Positions 54,478 through 62,805 of a stretch of 64,000 nucleotides of DNA are shown piece by piece. The stretch covers positions 1 to 64,000 of the forward strand of contig NZ_FRBS01000003.1 of the NCBI RefSeq assembly GCF_900142675.1, written 5' to 3'. Under the pieces are notes generated by a model. That model saw only the letters and a program-made list of their open reading frames with translations, had not been told where the DNA came from and ran no database searches. The stretch's first letter is position 1, and the number at the start of each line of letters is the position of its first letter. Made by a program: the position numbers and the translations under genes. The stretch comes from Shouchella rhizosphaerae (GTDB taxonomy: Bacteria > Bacillota > Bacilli > Bacillales > Bacillaceae_D).

Positions 54478-54607
54478 ACGGGGGCAAAATTGAACGTGGA
54501 CAAGCCTTTTTCGTGCCTCTACCCTCGCTCATTTGCAGCACCACTTTTTTTTCTCCGCCAAAAGAAGTAAAATAAAGGGATACTGTTTTTGTGAATGAGG
54601 TGACAGC

Positions 54608-55852
54608 GTGAATCAACATCTTCGAGATTCACTTGCTATGCAACTTGGCCCTACGCTTTCAGCAACATACCGGAAGCTTGTTTCTTCAAGGTATTTTTCA
54701 CCTGCCCATTTAGAAGTGCTTGCCCTTGAAGCAAAGCGAAGCGTCGAAGCCACTGTTGAACCCCATTGGCGCGGCTATATGTTGTTTATCAAGACAATCT
54801 ATGCCGAGGCGCAGACAGAAGGGCGCTGGGAAGCGTGCGAACGGCGCTTAGAGCACTTTTTCGAATCCATTCATAGTTATTTGCTCACCTACTTGAAACA
54901 ACTTAGCGCCACCAAAGAAGAACGTCTATATGGGAAAGAGATCGTCAAACAACTTAAAGCTAGCTTGAAAGAAGATCAGTCCCCATGGCCAAAACTGTTG
55001 CAAGCCAGCTTGCCTGTTTTTTCTGCGGCTTCTCTTGAAGCGATTGAGCAGTCCTTTGCAAAAGCGTCCTTTGACGGTGCGGCAAAACAAGTTCGCTTAG
55101 CGGCCAGCTATTTTTATTTGTTTATTGGCAAGGAATTGCAAGCATTGCAGTTTTTAGTGGCGACAAACAACCTCGCTACTTACGATGTAGAGGACCACTT
55201 TATGCTCCTGGCCAAACGGGGGCGCCATCGGCAAATTCAGCATTGGCTAAGCCAATTATTCCCGGATCAGAAAAGCCACCTTGGTTCGCTTCAGCGGTAT
55301 GCGGATGAGTCTGAAACTGCTTTGCAGCCAGCCACTTCTGTTCATTACGGAACGTGGGACCGCTGGCTCCAGGCTCCGATGTTTACACGGTTTGAACAGC
55401 TTGTAGCCGCAATGGGACAAGAGCAAGTATCATCTGTCCTTGCGTACCTATTGCCTAAGCTGGAAGAACGACTTTATAACGAGGCCACGCGAATCGTTTA
55501 CGTACAGCTTTTAAACCGTTACCGCTATTTTGATCAAGCGCGGGATTATTTTTTGTTGTATGAAAAAAACCCATTGTCATTGCAACCGCCAAAAATCGAG
55601 CTCCTTGAGGCGCTTGCAACGAACCGTCCGGAACTGGCTCTTCCTGTTTATCACCAATTTGTCGTCAGGCTGGTGGAAAAACGGTCTAGAAAACATTATG
55701 TGGCAGCAGCTGAATATGTCATTGGCTTAAAAGAATTGTATCGGGTGCTTGGCCAACATGTGCGTTACAGGGAGTATATCGGGAAATTGAAAAAAGTGTA
55801 CAAAACGTACAGGGCATTCATTGAGGAGTTGAATCATCTTGAAAAGCAGTAG
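54608..55852 (+). CDS. Partner of the SNF2 helicase (YwqB-position protein)
   Basis: A 414-residue, mostly helical protein; TPR-like repeats are suggested by the regular Ala/Leu spacing (for example RIVYVQLLNRYRYFDQARDY). In B. subtilis the gene before the SNF2 helicase ywqA-type gene encodes YwqB with a SWIM zinc finger. Here only one cysteine is present, so no SWIM finger can exist. The similarity to YwqB is therefore inferred by position. GTG start behind GAGGTG. Its end overlaps the helicase start by 14 bases, so the two are translationally coupled. Confidence 0.6.
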   Translation: MNQHLRDSLAMQLGPTLSATYRKLVSSRYFSPAHLEVLALEAKRSVEATVEPHWRGYMLFIKTIYAEAQTEGRWEACERRLEHFFESIHSYLLTYLKQLSATKEERLYGKEIVKQLKASLKEDQSPWPKLLQASLPVFSAASLEAIEQSFAKASFDGAAKQVRLAASYFYLFIGKELQALQFLVATNNLATYDVEDHFMLLAKRGRHRQIQHWLSQLFPDQKSHLGSLQRYADESETALQPATSVHYGTWDRWLQAPMFTRFEQLVAAMGQEQVSSVLAYLLPKLEERLYNEATRIVYVQLLNRYRYFDQARDYFLLYEKNPLSLQPPKIELLEALATNRPELALPVYHQFVVRLVEKRSRKHYVAAAEYVIGLKELYRVLGQHVRYREYIGKLKKVYKTYRAFIEELNHLEKQ

Positions 55853-58832
55853 CATTTGGATCCATGGTGGCTGGATTGACAGTCGTTTTTTTCTATGGGG
55901 CGAACAACCGCAAGGAAAAGGAACTGGACAAAATGGGTTTATTTATCCTTTTTTGGTTCCACCATTTGAATTGAAACTGCTTCTTTTTCAAGAAGACCCT
56001 GATTCCTTTTACGGCACATTTATTGAGACAGATCGTGCTTTACTAGACGCCCCACTCCACAATCGCCTGTTTCAGTCACCTGCGGGGGAGGCAACGATTT
56101 ACCAAGCGAATGAAGGGTGGGACGCCTTCCCATTTCCAGTTGAAGGAATCACGTTATCCATAAAACAATTTATCGCTTATTTCCCTGTTTTTCAGACATG
56201 GAAACAGAAAGAACCGCTTCACTTAGGGGCGGACTTTTCAGCATGGCTTGCCATTGTAGAAAGCATTTATGGATTTATACGAGCAGGCCTTGTCGTGCCA
56301 GGGCAAGACGGGTTATGGAAATTAACAATCAATGATGCTTGGTTTGAAGACTGTTTTGCCAGTCTGCCTAAAGCAGCTCTCTCTTTGCGCTCAAGTCAAA
56401 TGGCCAACAGTGATAGGCAAAGCGACGAAATCGAGCACCATGCAACTACATTGCTGAAAACGCTTATTGATGAGGCCGTACGCTCCCTCCTTTCTGCTGA
56501 CAACGTCTCTGCTGCCTTCACTGCTTGGAAACAAGCCGTGCCGCAGGAAATGGTGCCTTTTTTGCATTCATTGGAAACAGGACGCTCGAAGACAGTTTCA
56601 CCGCCAAGCACATTGTTTGCAGAACAGCTGGGCCTAAAAAAGGCGGAGCCGTTTCAAACAGCTCTTGTTTTACACGATCCGCCGTCTCCAAAGGAAAGCT
56701 GGTCTGTCTCTTTATCTGTAGCTGATCGTAACCGTCCAGAAACATTAGTAGGCATGGAACAGCTGATGGCTGGCAGTCATCCTTGGCGGACAAACCCTGT
56801 CTCACGGTTAAAAAGCGATGTATTGCTTATATCGAATCACATTCCGCTATTAGCAGGCCTGTCGCTTGGAGCTCCTACAAAGACGATGAGTGCTGAAGAG
56901 GCGTATCAGCTGTTTACCACTTACGACAGGCAACTCGCTGAAATGGGCATTCAATTGATTGTGCCAAAATGGCTTAAAGAGCGAAGTCCATTAAGCGTTC
57001 GCCTAATTGGCGATCACCAAACCGCACAAAATGGGGCAGACCCCGTTTTAAACTGGCAAGATTTAGCGAACTTCCAATACACAGTCTCCATTGGTGGGCA
57101 AGCAGTTACAGAGGAAACGTTTGATCAATATGTACAAGAAAACAAACCATTTCTTTATGTAAACGGCCAGTGGCTAGCTTGGGATCCAACGTTAGCGAAA
57201 CAACTTAAAGCCTATCTCGAAGATATCAATAGCCGTTTTACTTATTTAGATGCTTGGAAAATCACGAAAACACAAGATGTCCCCGAAGCTCTTTCCACTG
57301 TTCCATTCCAGCTAGAATGGACAGACGAGCTGGAAGAGAGGCTGACCGCGCTCTATAAACAGCAGCCTGAGCCGGTTACAATGCCTTCCGCCTTAAAAGG
57401 CACGTTGAGGCCTTACCAAAAACAAGGGCTTGACTGGCTTTTCCATTTGCGCAAAGTTGGCTTTGGCGGCTGTTTAGCTGACGATATGGGCTTAGGCAAG
57501 TCAATTCAAACAATCGCCTATATGTTATATGTCCAAGAACAGCAAACAGAGCAACAAACAACGCCATTCCTCCTCATCTGCCCAACTTCGCTGCTTTACA
57601 ACTGGGCCGATGAATGTAAAAGATTTGCGCCGAGCTTAAAGGTGTTTATCCATCACGGCCAAGATCGCCTCGAAGAAGGAGACGCGAGGCTGGCCGAAGC
57701 AGATCTCGTTCTAACTTCATATGCTCTCGCGTTAAGGGATGCTCGCTTTTTCAAAAGTGTCCACTGGAATGGCCTGATTTTGGATGAAGCTCAACATATA
57801 AAAAACAAAAACACAAAACAGCGGCAAGCGATCCGCCAACTGTCAGCTACACACCGCATTGCTTTAACAGGAACGCCAATTGAAAACCGGCTTCAAGAAT
57901 TGTGGTCATTGATGGACTTGCTCAATCCATCATTGCTCGGCTCATTTGCCGGCTTTCACAAAGCCTATATACGCCCGATTGAGCGAGACCATGATGAAAC
58001 GAAACAACAAGCGTTGCAAACGTTAATACGCCCGTTTTTGTTGCGCCGTACGAAAAATGACCCTGCTACTGGACTACAACTGCCAAACAAGCGGGAAACG
58101 ACCGAGTCTGTCCCCCTTTCCCTGGAACAAGCTGCCCTTTACCAAGCAGTAGTGGAAGATGTGTCAGAACGCCTCGCCACAGTCGCTCATTTGGAACGGA
58201 AAGCAATGATCTTGCGCGCCATTACGCGCATGAAACAAATTTGCAACCATCCTGCTCAATTTTATAAAGACGGGGATATAGCGGGGCATCAATCAGGGAA
58301 ATGGGATGCTTTCCTCGACATTGTCGCTAGCATTTTCTCAAAAGGCGAGAGTGTCTTGATTTTTACGCAGTATAAAGAGATGGGCAAGTTGATTAGCCAC
58401 GAATTGCAAGCTCGCTATGGGGTGCCTGTGCCCTTTTTACACGGTGGCCTCTCCCGTAGCCAACGGCGTATGGCCATTGACCAATTTCAACACGACCCCC
58501 ATGCAGCCGCATTTGTCTTGTCGTTGAAAGCAGGAGGCGTCGGCTTAAACTTAACAAAAGCAACAAACGTGATTCACTACGACCGGTGGTGGAACCCAGC
58601 TGTTGAAAACCAAGCAACAGACCGTGCTTACCGGATCGGTCAGACAAAGCCTGTCCAAGTATACAAACTGCTGACGGCTGGCACTGTCGAAGAACGAATT
58701 GATCAGCTCATCAATGGGAAAAAAGCGCTTGCTGAGGGGGTTCTGCAAACGCCTGCGTTTTTAACAGAATTAAATGATGATGAATTGCTTTCCCTTATTC
58801 AACTCAGCCATACAGAAAGGAGCAGCGAATGA
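55839..58832 (+). CDS. SNF2/RapA-type helicase-like ATPase (YwqA-like)
   Basis: A 997-residue SWI2/SNF2 ATPase that likely moves along double-stranded DNA or remodels protein-DNA complexes. The first ~500 residues include a SNF2-associated domain (VNGQWLAWDP). The ATPase core has ADDMGLGKSIQTIAYM, LILDEAQHIKNKNTKQ, TGTPIENRLQELWS, and the C-terminal half ends with GVGLNLTKATNVIHYDRWWN and QATDRAYRIGQ. TTG start, ten bases after GAGGAG. It overlaps genes on both sides. A role in DNA repair, recombination or phage defence is possible. Confidence 0.88.
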   Translation: MKSSSIWIHGGWIDSRFFLWGEQPQGKGTGQNGFIYPFLVPPFELKLLLFQEDPDSFYGTFIETDRALLDAPLHNRLFQSPAGEATIYQANEGWDAFPFPVEGITLSIKQFIAYFPVFQTWKQKEPLHLGADFSAWLAIVESIYGFIRAGLVVPGQDGLWKLTINDAWFEDCFASLPKAALSLRSSQMANSDRQSDEIEHHATTLLKTLIDEAVRSLLSADNVSAAFTAWKQAVPQEMVPFLHSLETGRSKTVSPPSTLFAEQLGLKKAEPFQTALVLHDPPSPKESWSVSLSVADRNRPETLVGMEQLMAGSHPWRTNPVSRLKSDVLLISNHIPLLAGLSLGAPTKTMSAEEAYQLFTTYDRQLAEMGIQLIVPKWLKERSPLSVRLIGDHQTAQNGADPVLNWQDLANFQYTVSIGGQAVTEETFDQYVQENKPFLYVNGQWLAWDPTLAKQLKAYLEDINSRFTYLDAWKITKTQDVPEALSTVPFQLEWTDELEERLTALYKQQPEPVTMPSALKGTLRPYQKQGLDWLFHLRKVGFGGCLADDMGLGKSIQTIAYMLYVQEQQTEQQTTPFLLICPTSLLYNWADECKRFAPSLKVFIHHGQDRLEEGDARLAEADLVLTSYALALRDARFFKSVHWNGLILDEAQHIKNKNTKQRQAIRQLSATHRIALTGTPIENRLQELWSLMDLLNPSLLGSFAGFHKAYIRPIERDHDETKQQALQTLIRPFLLRRTKNDPATGLQLPNKRETTESVPLSLEQAALYQAVVEDVSERLATVAHLERKAMILRAITRMKQICNHPAQFYKDGDIAGHQSGKWDAFLDIVASIFSKGESVLIFTQYKEMGKLISHELQARYGVPVPFLHGGLSRSQRRMAIDQFQHDPHAAAFVLSLKAGGVGLNLTKATNVIHYDRWWNPAVENQATDRAYRIGQTKPVQVYKLLTAGTVEERIDQLINGKKALAEGVLQTPAFLTELNDDELLSLIQLSHTERSSE

Positions 58833-58984
58833 AACCACCGTTTGAGCATTTTTGGAACACCGAAAAAACACAAATTCAGAATGAAAACTACATCGATTCG
58901 CTACCTGCTGAACAAGGGAGACCGGAATGGCAAACATTCATAGAAGCCTTGAAAGCAGAAAGTGAAAAACGCCTAAAGGGGTAG
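58829..58984 (+). CDS. 51-residue protein coupled to the SNF2 gene
   Basis: Not recognised. It begins MKPPFEHFWNTEKTQIQNEN and ends EWQTFIEALKAESEKRLKG; acidic-to-neutral and probably helical. ATG overlaps the SNF2 stop as ATGA and has AAAGGAG six bases upstream, a strong sign of real translation. Its last codons and stop form one arm of the hairpin at 58969-59006. It could be a small cofactor of the helicase. Confidence 0.65.
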   Translation: MKPPFEHFWNTEKTQIQNENYIDSLPAEQGRPEWQTFIEALKAESEKRLKG

Positions 58985-59006
58985 CAAAAGCTACCCCTTT
59001 AGGCGT
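58969..59006 (-). terminator. Terminator hairpin overlapping the 51-residue gene
   Basis: ACGCCTAAAGGGGTAGC pairs exactly with GCTACCCCTTTAGGCGT around AAAA, a 17-bp stem. On the minus strand GGCG is followed by TTTTTC, so it ends the BsuPI-like gene; the plus strand lacks a T run. Confidence 0.85.
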
Positions 59007-59015
59007 CTAGTGCGC

Positions 59016-59507
59016 TTATTCGATTTCCACTTCTACTGTTTGTACAAACGGATTATCGTCTCCTTGCGCTTCAATTGTTTCTTTTGATACAGCTAACTCA
59101 GCTGTTAATGTATAATGGCCAGATGGTAAATCGCCAACTGGAATCCGTTCCTTTTGCAACTCAATTTGTTCTCCTGGTTCAAATTGACGCTCAACGATGA
59201 CTTGGGCAAACATATGGTTTTCTGAATAACGGAAAACCTCTTCCCCTTCCTCATTCTTAAGCACAAGCTCGTATTCTTGTGACGATGGAAAGACAAGTGT
59301 TTGCTGCTCATCCGATTGGTTTATGACATCCATTTCAACTTCCAACATCTCGCCTGATTGCTTTGCACGAACGTCAAACGTCCAGTCAGTGCTCACTGAG
59401 GCATCTCCTCCCGCCGGAATTTCCGGATTTTCTTCTTCTGGCTGTCCGCCGCATGCGCAGAGCACCAATACGAAACTAAGCGCTATAAGCACATTCCACT
59501 TTTTCAT
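59016..59507 (-). CDS. BsuPI-like lipoprotein (proteinase-inhibitor family)
   Basis: A 163-residue lipoprotein. The signal peptide ends in the lipobox LCAC-GG (Cys about residue 19). The body is an Ig-like beta domain as in the BsuPI intracellular proteinase inhibitor family (VEMDVINQSDEQQTLVFPSS, FEPGEQIELQ, GHYTLTAEL). It is exported here, so the target would be an extracytoplasmic protease, or the fold serves another purpose. ATG 59507 follows GGGAGG. Next upstream is yitT with a 12-base gap. Confidence 0.78.
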   Translation of the reverse strand: MKKWNVLIALSFVLVLCACGGQPEEENPEIPAGGDASVSTDWTFDVRAKQSGEMLEVEMDVINQSDEQQTLVFPSSQEYELVLKNEEGEEVFRYSENHMFAQVIVERQFEPGEQIELQKERIPVGDLPSGHYTLTAELAVSKETIEAQGDDNPFVQTVEVEIE

Positions 59508-59519
59508 CAAAAATCCTCC

Positions 59520-60362
59520 CTAATCTTTGCGGAACAAGCCAAAGATACTGGCTGTCTCGACAATATTCGTAAAGGCTTCCGGATCGACTTCTTCGATGAT
59601 GTTCTTTAAATCATACAATTCATAGCGAGTGATGACAATGACAAGCATTTCCTTTTCCTCAAACGTGTACCCGCCTTTTGCAGGAATTCGGGTAATTCCC
59701 CTCGTCAGCCGTTCATGAATCGCCTTATTTAATAAATCAGGCTTTTTGGTGACAACCATGGCTGTCAGCTTCACGTAACGTGTATGAATCGCATCAATAA
59801 AGCGAGAAGTGACGTATATGGATATTAATGTAAATAACGCTTTTTCAGGATCAAGCAATAGCCCGGAAGCAACGACAATAATGGAATTGAGGAGGAAGAA
59901 AAAGCTGCCGACTGGTCGATCCGTATACCGGGCCAGCACAAGGGCAATGATGTCTAGCCCGCCAGATGAAGCGCCCCATTTAAGAAGCAAGCCTGCGCCT
60001 GTTGCGCCGATCACGCCCCCAAAGACCGCATTAAGCATAATATCCGACGATAAAGCATGGACAGGAATCAGCTCAAGAAAAAGCGTCGTCATGGCAACAC
60101 TAGCAAAACTGTACACTGTAAAGCTTTTTCCAACTTTAAGCCAACCTAAAATGGCAACTGGAATGTTTAAAAGCAAGAGCAACGTCCCTGTTGATAAAGG
60201 AAGAATATAAGAAAGAAGCTGGGCTACGCCCGTAAAACCGCTGGCAAACACGTCAGCGGGAATTAAAAATAAGTTTAACGAACAAGCAAGCAGCAATGAA
60301 CCGACAAGAACAATGAAAATTTTTCCAGCTTCCCTAAAAAGATTATGTTGTACGAGAAACAT
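59520..60362 (-). CDS. yitT: YitT family membrane protein (DUF161/DUF2179)
   Basis: A 280-residue membrane protein. Five or six N-terminal spans (residues about 12-180) include the family's NLFLIPADVFASGFTGVAQL and WGASSGGLDIIAL. A C-terminal cytosolic DUF2179 domain follows (RLTRGITRIPAKGGYTFEEK and FTNIVETASIFGLFRKD). Function is not established. ATG follows GGGAG. Its start overlaps the end of yitV by 20 bases. A yitT-yitV link also occurs in B. subtilis. Confidence 0.85.
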   Translation of the reverse strand: MFLVQHNLFREAGKIFIVLVGSLLLACSLNLFLIPADVFASGFTGVAQLLSYILPLSTGTLLLLLNIPVAILGWLKVGKSFTVYSFASVAMTTLFLELIPVHALSSDIMLNAVFGGVIGATGAGLLLKWGASSGGLDIIALVLARYTDRPVGSFFFLLNSIIVVASGLLLDPEKALFTLISIYVTSRFIDAIHTRYVKLTAMVVTKKPDLLNKAIHERLTRGITRIPAKGGYTFEEKEMLVIVITRYELYDLKNIIEEVDPEAFTNIVETASIFGLFRKD

Positions 60363-61128
60363 GAGAACTCCCTATTGCTTGCGGGAGAAACTCTGCGGCC
60401 GCAAGCATTGCCTTTCTAGAAATTTTATGGCCGGCGCCTTCCTCTGCAATAAACTGAAAGCGGTCTGTTTTGCCTTGATAAGCATTGAACAACCGATTGG
60501 CAAATTGTTCCGCATACATAAAAGGCACTGTGTCATCTTGCTTTCCATGCCAGATAAACAAAGGACGCCCATTTAATCGTTCGATGTCAGCCGTCAAGTC
60601 AAACGGGCGGATCTTTGCTAGCACAGCTTCTTTCTGCGCTTCTTTCACTTCCACTCCGTGTTGTTCCAGCTTTTCAAACATCGCTTTCGAAAATGTCATA
60701 TATTGGGGGGCGCCCATGAAACAACAACCTGAACAAAGCCATGGATAAGCTGCCAATGCGCCGTAAGCAGTAATCGCCCCCATGGACGTGCCACCAATCG
60801 CTATCCGGTTCTCATCGATCAATCCTTCTTGCAAAAAAGGCTCGGCGATAGTAGGGACTTCGTGAATCGATTGCAAAACAATATCCCAAAAGGATAAATA
60901 GCGTTTCTCCCCAACGACGCTTTTTTCCCGCTCACCATGGTGAAGGGCATCAGGCAAAAGAACGCGAAACCCTTTCTTTGCAAACGTATAGGCAATATGT
61001 AAGTTATGCTCTTTTGCACTTGTGATTCCATGATAGAAAAGAAGCGCTGGCTTTTTCGCAGGGCCGTTATTGCTTGTAATATGTAATAGCGGTACAGAGC
61101 CGATCTCCCGTTCTTCAATTAAAAACAT
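60343..61128 (-). CDS. yitV: Alpha/beta hydrolase, YitV-like esterase
   Basis: A 261-residue serine hydrolase. The nucleophile elbow is IGGTSMGAITAYG, the acid is in FIWHGKQDDTVPF and the His in EEGAGHKISRKA, a complete triad; YHGITSAKEHN gives the oxyanion region. No signal peptide. ATG 61128 follows GGAGG; the frame upstream is not translated from any clear start. Natural substrate unknown. Confidence 0.85.
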   Translation of the reverse strand: MFLIEEREIGSVPLLHITSNNGPAKKPALLFYHGITSAKEHNLHIAYTFAKKGFRVLLPDALHHGEREKSVVGEKRYLSFWDIVLQSIHEVPTIAEPFLQEGLIDENRIAIGGTSMGAITAYGALAAYPWLCSGCCFMGAPQYMTFSKAMFEKLEQHGVEVKEAQKEAVLAKIRPFDLTADIERLNGRPLFIWHGKQDDTVPFMYAEQFANRLFNAYQGKTDRFQFIAEEGAGHKISRKAMLAAAEFLPQAIGSSHVSRTT

Positions 61129-61364
61129 TGGTTCCCTTCCTCCCTTGGTAAAAGAAGCTGCCCTTTTAGGCAGCTTCAGACTGTAAACAAAGTGTCGTTT
61201 AAGCAGGAAAACCACTGCTCATGAACACCCATTCGACTTGCATCTTCCTCGCCCGACAAGCGCTTTTTATCCGTCTAGGCGATGGCAACAACGTCCATGG
61301 CTCAACGAACACGTTTTGTCAGCACAGGATAATGAGCTCCGTTCTAAGTCGGTGCCGACTGCAC
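61129..61364. other. Gap with a terminator hairpin, possible RNA
   Basis: No convincing gene is seen. At 61154-61177 GAAGCTGCC pairs with GGCAGCTTC; on the minus strand four T follow, so it can end transcripts from the 61365 gene or from an RNA in between. The intervening 190 bases show a few short inverted repeats and one short GTG frame without a ribosome site. Confidence 0.45.
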
Positions 61365-61634
61365 TTAAACGCCTTCTTGGTATTTTTCGTTGTAGCGCTT
61401 AATGCTATACAAGGAACCTTCATCGACCATTTTGCTGTCTGCTGACGATGGCTTAGGGTTGCCGAGCTTAAACACATTTTCATTCGCCATCGTTTTTTGT
61501 CCCTTCCATTTGGCTAACATCGCTTGCATTTTGTTTTTCATTTGCTGCCTGCGGTTTCCGTCTTTTAAGCAAACAACAGCCATTCCAGCAGCGGCCGCAA
61601 TTCCAAGCGCAAGTGTCGTTTGTTTGGCTTTCAT
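61365..61634 (-). CDS. Small membrane-anchored protein, 89 residues
   Basis: Not assigned to a family. MKAKQTTLALGIAAAAGMAV is a single N-terminal membrane anchor or signal; a basic stretch RRQQMKNKMQAMLAKWKG and a polar tail follow. It resembles YtxH-type small anchored proteins only in layout. ATG 61634 follows AAAGGGG; ATG 61643 would be too near. It is a single-gene unit. Confidence 0.55.
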   Translation of the reverse strand: MKAKQTTLALGIAAAAGMAVVCLKDGNRRQQMKNKMQAMLAKWKGQKTMANENVFKLGNPKPSSADSKMVDEGSLYSIKRYNEKYQEGV

Positions 61635-61706
61635 GTCTTCCATCCCCTTTTATATAGAATGATCTTCTTACTCTTATGTCTTCCCTAAAAGAGGAGAGAT
61701 AAACCT

Positions 61707-61741
61707 AAAAAGGCCTCTTGTCGTGCAGGAGAGGCCTTTTT
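61707..61741. terminator. Bidirectional terminator at the rhodanese gene
   Basis: AAAAAGGCCTCT pairs exactly with AGAGGCCTTTTT across an 11-base loop. It follows the rhodanese stop codon on the minus strand. Confidence 0.9.
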
Positions 61742-61747
61742 CGCACC

Positions 61748-62116
61748 TTATTTGTAAAGTTCTTCTACGTCCTTTACGACCCATTCCTGGCCATATTCAA
61801 GCTCTCCATCCCAAGCTAACATTCCGCCTTCATAATTTCGGACGTTCGAAAATCCCTGTTCTCTTAAATACAAAGCAGTGTTTTGGCTTCTTCTGCCACT
61901 ACGGCACACAAATACATAACTTTTTGATTGGTCCATTCCAGCAACCATACTAGGGATTTCATTCATGGGAATGAGTGGTACACCTGGCAGGTGGCCATTC
62001 TCGTATTCCTCTACTTCGCGGACGTCAATAATAATGGGCTCGTCCGCTTTATTGATCAAAAAGGACTTCATTTCTTCTGTTGACAATTGAACGATACCGT
62101 CTTCACTACGGGCCAT
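61748..62116 (-). CDS. Rhodanese-domain sulfurtransferase
   Basis: A 122-residue single-domain rhodanese. Substrate-binding IIIDVREVEEYENGHLPG leads to the active-site loop VCRSGRRSQN with the catalytic Cys. It moves sulfane sulfur to a thiophilic acceptor; partner unknown. ATG follows GAGGAGG. Neighbours do not define the pathway. Confidence 0.9.
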   Translation of the reverse strand: MARSEDGIVQLSTEEMKSFLINKADEPIIIDVREVEEYENGHLPGVPLIPMNEIPSMVAGMDQSKSYVFVCRSGRRSQNTALYLREQGFSNVRNYEGGMLAWDGELEYGQEWVVKDVEELYK

Positions 62117-62177
62117 ATTGCGCCACCTCCTCTACTAGTTTACTGGCCAGTTTGCTCGCAAAGCAAGCAGAACGCAT

Positions 62178-62726
62178 TTATTGGAAATCAAATTGGAGAT
62201 GAGGGAGACGTTCCCGCAACTGTGTTAACGTAATCTCCTCGTTGTCTAGCTTTTCAAGCTCAGGGACGGCGACTTGATCGATATAAGCCGCTACGTCAAT
62301 TGACTGGTCATTTCGGACAACTTCCTCGTTCGCTTTGGCAAATGCATAAATTGGCTCATATTCGTTTATCAAAATATGTACGGTCTTCCCCTGTGCTTCT
62401 CGGATCACTGCTCCTGTTTCAATTCCGTGAACTTTGTAAATCGTTGATAAACTCAAGTACCGAACTCCATTGTCTTCGACCTGTTTTGCTGTCTTTGGCC
62501 CAATGAGTACATCAGAAACATACGCGCGGGGGAGGGCAAGCGACAATGCAAAATAAATTAACAGCACTGTGACAAATACTAAAAAAGCGCCTGCTTGTTC
62601 TTTCGCCTTTGTTATGCCTTTCTTTCGCTTCAACCAAGAAAAAACGGCCAACAAGCTAATAACGAGCAGCAGAACGCAACTGATAGCCAATAAAAACTGG
62701 ACCCAGCCTTCAGAAAGGACAACCAT
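62178..62726 (-). CDS. Membrane protein of unknown function, about 182 residues
   Basis: Two N-terminal membrane spans (WVQFLLAISCVLLLVISLLA and FLVFVTVLLIYFALSL) precede an exported C-terminal part of about 110 residues (SLSTIYKVHGIETGAVIREA). No known motif. Start is uncertain: ATG 62726 and TTG 62750 both lack a good ribosome site. It lies downstream of the carboxyltransferase gene on the same strand. Confidence 0.55.
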   Translation of the reverse strand: MVVLSEGWVQFLLAISCVLLLVISLLAVFSWLKRKKGITKAKEQAGAFLVFVTVLLIYFALSLALPRAYVSDVLIGPKTAKQVEDNGVRYLSLSTIYKVHGIETGAVIREAQGKTVHILINEYEPIYAFAKANEEVVRNDQSIDVAAYIDQVAVPELEKLDNEEITLTQLRERLPHLQFDFQ

Positions 62727-62805
62727 TGGCAACGACTCGCTTTCATACAATAAATAACGCTTCTATCGTATCGTATCACATACTGAGCGAGTGAAAAAGC
62801 ATCAA

